NCBI RefSeq assembly: GCF_018070465.1
Contig: NZ_JAGPXT010000003.1
Span: forward strand, 62,001 to 126,000
Reading direction: 5' to 3'
Source of the DNA: Micromonospora sp. C95
GTDB taxonomy: Bacteria; Actinomycetota; Actinomycetes; Mycobacteriales; Micromonosporaceae
Length of the DNA: 64,000 nucleotides
Each line of letters begins with the position of its first letter. Position 1 is the stretch's first letter. Under the pieces are notes generated by a model. The model did no database searches. It was not told where the DNA came from and was given only the letters and a program-made list of their open reading frames with translations. Of the stretch, positions 61,301 to 64,000 are shown piece by piece. The position numbers and the translations under genes are program-made.

Positions 61301-64000
61301 ACGACGCTTGTCACCACGGTGGCAGCGGACGCCGCCACGCAGACCGACGTCTGGGGGCTGGACGCGACCCGTACCCAGCTCACCGTGGCCGAGTTCCTCC
61401 AGCACAGCCGGCTCTCCTACGACGAGCTGCTGGAGCTGCTGCGGGTTCCGTGGTCCGGACCGGTCACGCTGGACCGTCCGGACGGGACGTGTGACCTCGA
61501 CCGGCAACGGCTCACCGGGCTGACCCCGGCCGTCTTCGACCGGCTGCACCGGTTCCTGCGGCTGTGGCGGCACACCCCCTGGCGGCTGCACGAACTGGGG
61601 CAGCTGCTCGCCGCGCCGGGCGTGTGCGACGGCGAACTGGACGGCGAAGCATTGGTGGCGCTGCACCGGTTCGCCCAGGTGTGTCGCCGACTGGCACTGC
61701 CGGTCAGCTCGGCGCTGAGCCTGTACGACACGATCGGCACCACCGCCGAACCGGGCCAGGTGTCGCCGTACGACGCGCTGTTCCAGAACAAGCTGCTGAC
61801 CAACCCGGTGGATCCGGCGTTCACCCGCCCGCTGCCCGGCACCGAGCCGCTCGCCGCGCACCGGGCGACGTTGGCCGCGGCGTACCAGGTCACCGAGGCG
61901 GAGCTGGTGCTGCTGCTGGCCCGCACCGGCCCGCTGCTGACGCTGGACACCCTCACCGTCGCCCTGCGCCACGTCACGCTGGCCCGAGGGCTGCGGATCC
62001 CGATCGCGGACCTGCTGCTGCTGGTGGACCTGTGCCACGGCACGCTGCCGGACCCGTTCGCTCACCCGCAGGCCACCCTGGACCTCATCGGCCGGTACGA
62101 GGAGATCGCCCGGTCCGGGTTCGCCGTGTCGGAGCTGGACCACCTGCTGCACCACCGCCCGGACTCCCCGTTCGAGCCGCGAGAGGACACCGTCACGCAG
62201 CAGGTCGAGGCGTTGCGGGAGAGCCTGCGCAGCACGCCGGCCGCGGACCTGCACGGCCAGACCGTGGCGCACGTGGCGGTCACCTTCGGCCTGGCCGACC
62301 AGCAGAGCGCGGTCCTGCTCGACGCGCTCGGGCTGCTCACCGACCTGTCCGACCCGGAGCTGACCGAGCAGGACTCCGACGGCGTCTTCGTCAACCCGGT
62401 CACCCCGGTCGCCTTCCCGGCCATCTACCGGGCCTGGCGCCTGCTGCACAAGACCGCGATCCTGGTGCGCCGGCTGCGCGTCGAACCGGCCGTGCTCGGC
62501 TGGCTGTTGGACCGCGCGGGCACCGCCGGCTGGCTGCACCCGGGCGACCTGCCGGTCACCGCCCCACCCGCCGGGCCGCTGTTCGACAGGTGGCGTCAGC
62601 TGGTGCGCTGGCTGCACCTGCGGGCCCGGTATCCGGAACCGGAGGAGGTCACCCTCGCCGGCATCTTCGACGCGGCGCTGGCGGCGGCCCCGATCGGCGA
62701 ACTCCGCACCGCCCTGGGTACCCTCGCCCACGCCGACCCCGGTGATCTGAGTGCCCTGGACGGTGGGGATCCGGCCGCGTACGCGGACGTGGTGCGGCTG
62801 GAGCGGATCCTGCACGTGCTGGGGCTGGCCCGCCGGCTCGGCGTCGACGTGGTGACCGCGCGCAGCTGGGCCCGGCGGGACGGCTCGGCGACGGCACAGC
62901 GGGCCGTCACCCGCGAGATCGGGCAGATCGTGAAGGCCAAGTACGACCACGACGTGTGGCTGGCCCGGATCACCCCGATCCAGGACGCGCTGCGCGAACG
63001 CAAGCGTGCCGCCCTGGTGGCGTACCTGCTGGAGGAGTCCGCCCGCGACACGCCTCCGACAATCACCGTCGACGGTCGCGAGTACGCCAACCCCGGGTAC
63101 TGGCGGGACACCAACGACATGCTGCGCTGGTTCCTGCTCGACGTGGAGATGTCGGCCTGCCAGCTCACCTCGCGGATCAAGCAGGCCATCGGCTCGGTGC
63201 AGATGTTCGTGCAGCGCTGCCAGCTCAACCTGGAACGCCCGCTGGTGGTGATCTCCGCCGACGAGGCCGCCGACACCACGTCGCTGGACAGCTGGCGGCA
63301 GTGGACGTGGATGAAGAACTACCGGGTCTGGGAGGCCAACCGCAAGGTCTTCCTGTACCCGGAAAACTGGATCGAACCCGAGCTGCGCGACGACAAGACC
63401 CCGTTCTTCACCGACCTGGAGGACGACATCCTCCAGGGCGAGATCACCGACGCCAGCTGCGAGACGGCGTTCCACCGTTATCTGCGCAAGGTGCACGAGG
63501 TGTCCCGGCTCACCGTGGTCGGCACGTACCACGAGATCGACGCCGGCACCAACGTGCTGCACGTGGTGGCGCGCACCCCGGCCGACCCGGCCCGGTACTT
63601 CTACCGCACCTTCGACCTGAGCTACGGGCGCTGGACGGCGTGGGAGAAGATCGAGCTGGACATCGTCGGCGACCACGTGGTGCCGGTCGTCTACAACCGG
63701 CGGCTGCACCTGTTCTGGCTGGTCTTCGCCGAGAAGACCCAGCAGGTCCGCAAGCAGCCGCCCGCGCGGGCCACCGAGACGCCGACCGACACCCCGGAAC
63801 CGCCGAAGCTGCTGGAGATCCAGCTGGCCTGGAGCGTACGGACCCCCGACGGCTTCGCCGCCCGGCGGACCTCGCCGTTCCTGCTGGTGCACCCCTGGCA
63901 GCGGCCCACCTCGGCCTACCATCTCAAGCCGCGCTACAAGTCCCGGGAGAACCATCTCTGGCTGGACGTGTACCTCTCCACCACGCAGGAGTTCAACAAC
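58382..64000 (+). CDS. TcA-like toxin subunit with N-terminal peptidoglycan-binding-like repeats (cut by window edge)
   Basis: The open frame runs 1873 codons to the window end without a stop. Residues about 33-85, 95-160 and 190-252 look like peptidoglycan-binding helical repeats; the last two are clear (VGPTTRAAISAFQRRYGLPA; FGGTTRAAVLEYQHRKHLRA). About 263-345 resemble a beta-sandwich of the carboxypeptidase-regulatory type. From about 800 the Tc-A signature appears: CPGCLSVYSPAAYLADLLRF, RRPDLADVKLNC, PYVDLVCEVLE. Around 1625-1670 the neuraminidase-like region motif WMKNYRVWEANRKVFLYPEN is present. In Tc toxins this subunit forms the pentameric needle channel that carries the TcB-TcC cocoon; here it presumably partners with the gene just upstream. 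ATG 58382 has GAGG at -9. The pore-forming and TcB-binding C-terminus lies beyond the window. Confidence 0.9.
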   Translation, partial: MPVNDGRDEETVRLAPVVARTQHEFTTASKTRVARIHRLLAQAGQQVDPAEVAARTFGPTTTTALRAVTGGAVVTDEVTARLKARALAAKLSSRTQVAGAHRALRRALEIAKVSAPIDGGELRSREVGPTTRAAISAFQRRYGLPATGEFDPATWERMASVNASRPQPVRALTVKPDVVLAPLHKTLRLNMRGPEVGRAQQALAKLGLTIAVAEHGQQRFGGTTRAAVLEYQHRKHLRATGHLDKPTLRALNQEITGGAVTHPYRLRGTVRDEHWRGLGGVTVQVRERPVRGEGTLVAERRTLANGFFDIPYPAAARPAQLEVTFVRAGQSLGSRVVANPKMISWVNLTLGDQPYRGTSDFETRMRAVAAVLDGIAITDLVETEQDQEVTRVAVAARLTQDEVMRLLLAHRVAAELGAPLTPATCYGFLAQNLPPTLPDDLLAATDEWNAVDRLVDDTATGLGFLDPETATAAFDAATAANLFPIGVTRQRDTILAALAARRTAFTLDKPILTGSGTLRGLLAVSAVDESAFGTVADAFVRHQGPGPEFWAELTERAAQVGGEAAVADLRTTVEVAQVAANDTALVQHLKQVIADPDDPTLTSARGLARLTVTQWRSAVEAAGGGVATELAERAEQLFPDVALVAHVGRATGHGLTHVPQVAEFLDERPDFVLREANVDSYVARNAPGTDPAVVAELRVVQRVHRLAPDADTGSRLLGAGIHSSAQLLALGADGLARTLPEVGAPVLSHLLATAQLQYAQVLDRIAEFRRDLHPGDPYVLGEQNLTAEQVQEVLGEIPNLELLFGPLDYCDCPGCLSVYSPAAYLADLLRFLGNRPAVAPDTTVLDVLLDRRPDLADVKLNCANTETPMPYVDLVCEVLESRIPGAPPAPQTWQTTRVAAEVRAFPEHQRAAAYDTLRQADHLTGDFDLWQEEARLLLEHLGVPRPELMAAFAGTNPTEVSVAGEYFGLSSHATTLVTTVAADAATQTDVWGLDATRTQLTVAEFLQHSRLSYDELLELLRVPWSGPVTLDRPDGTCDLDRQRLTGLTPAVFDRLHRFLRLWRHTPWRLHELGQLLAAPGVCDGELDGEALVALHRFAQVCRRLALPVSSALSLYDTIGTTAEPGQVSPYDALFQNKLLTNPVDPAFTRPLPGTEPLAAHRATLAAAYQVTEAELVLLLARTGPLLTLDTLTVALRHVTLARGLRIPIADLLLLVDLCHGTLPDPFAHPQATLDLIGRYEEIARSGFAVSELDHLLHHRPDSPFEPREDTVTQQVEALRESLRSTPAADLHGQTVAHVAVTFGLADQQSAVLLDALGLLTDLSDPELTEQDSDGVFVNPVTPVAFPAIYRAWRLLHKTAILVRRLRVEPAVLGWLLDRAGTAGWLHPGDLPVTAPPAGPLFDRWRQLVRWLHLRARYPEPEEVTLAGIFDAALAAAPIGELRTALGTLAHADPGDLSALDGGDPAAYADVVRLERILHVLGLARRLGVDVVTARSWARRDGSATAQRAVTREIGQIVKAKYDHDVWLARITPIQDALRERKRAALVAYLLEESARDTPPTITVDGREYANPGYWRDTNDMLRWFLLDVEMSACQLTSRIKQAIGSVQMFVQRCQLNLERPLVVISADEAADTTSLDSWRQWTWMKNYRVWEANRKVFLYPENWIEPELRDDKTPFFTDLEDDILQGEITDASCETAFHRYLRKVHEVSRLTVVGTYHEIDAGTNVLHVVARTPADPARYFYRTFDLSYGRWTAWEKIELDIVGDHVVPVVYNRRLHLFWLVFAEKTQQVRKQPPARATETPTDTPEPPKLLEIQLAWSVRTPDGFAARRTSPFLLVHPWQRPTSAYHLKPRYKSRENHLWLDVYLSTTQEFNN

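Noticed and set aside
60695..63955. 1086-codon minus-strand open frame opposite the TcA-like gene
   Set aside because: It is antisense to a frame with clear TcA motifs and shows only low-complexity Arg/Gly/Val-rich sequence.

Overview
The window is very GC-rich with actinomycete-style genes: GTG starts, four-base stop/start overlaps, and giant modular PKS and NRPS proteins. It fits a Streptomyces- or Micromonospora-like bacterium; the genus cannot be fixed from this sequence. No rRNA, tRNA, CRISPR array or insertion sequence was seen.

Positions 1-44686 are one large hybrid polyketide/nonribosomal-peptide cluster, almost all on the minus strand. In transcription order it reads: MbtH-like protein; a PaiB/KtzT-family protein that is probably a heme piperazate synthase; an LmbU-family regulator; a free-standing adenylation enzyme; a free-standing carrier protein; an FAD oxidoreductase; three NRPSs (C-A-T-E-C-A-T, C-A-T-E-C-A-T, C-A-T-TE); a type II thioesterase; then, past one plus-strand flavin hydroxylase, a second carrier protein, a cytochrome P450, an unusual cysteine-nucleophile thioesterase, a KSQ loading module, and three PKS proteins (KS-AT-KR-ACP, KS-AT-DH-ER-KR-ACP, and one cut by the left edge). 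Three of the five NRPS adenylation domains share a pocket of the form D-V-F-x-V-A-x-Y-A, which I associate with piperazic acid. With the KtzT homologue this points to a piperazate-rich cyclic depsipeptide carrying a polyketide acyl chain, of the azinothricin/polyoxypeptin/aurantimycin/dentigerumycin type. The ornithine N-hydroxylase expected to feed KtzT is not in the window.

Positions 45069-49602 hold two plus-strand ABC exporter pairs (ATPase plus permease each), plausibly for self-resistance or export of the product. A terminator-like hairpin separates them from a minus-strand CPA1 cation/proton antiporter (49685-50896).

Positions 51094-64000 hold a two-gene plus-strand Tc-toxin-like locus. 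The first gene is a 2419-residue fused TcB-TcC protein: SpvB domain, FG-GAP repeats, Rhs/YD repeats, Rhs core, and a C-terminal glycine-rich hydrophobic tail. The second, 28 bp downstream and cut by the right edge, is a TcA-like protein whose N-terminus carries peptidoglycan-binding-like repeats. I found no recognisable enzymatic effector domain at the C-terminus of the TcBC protein. This locus is the least expected part of the window.
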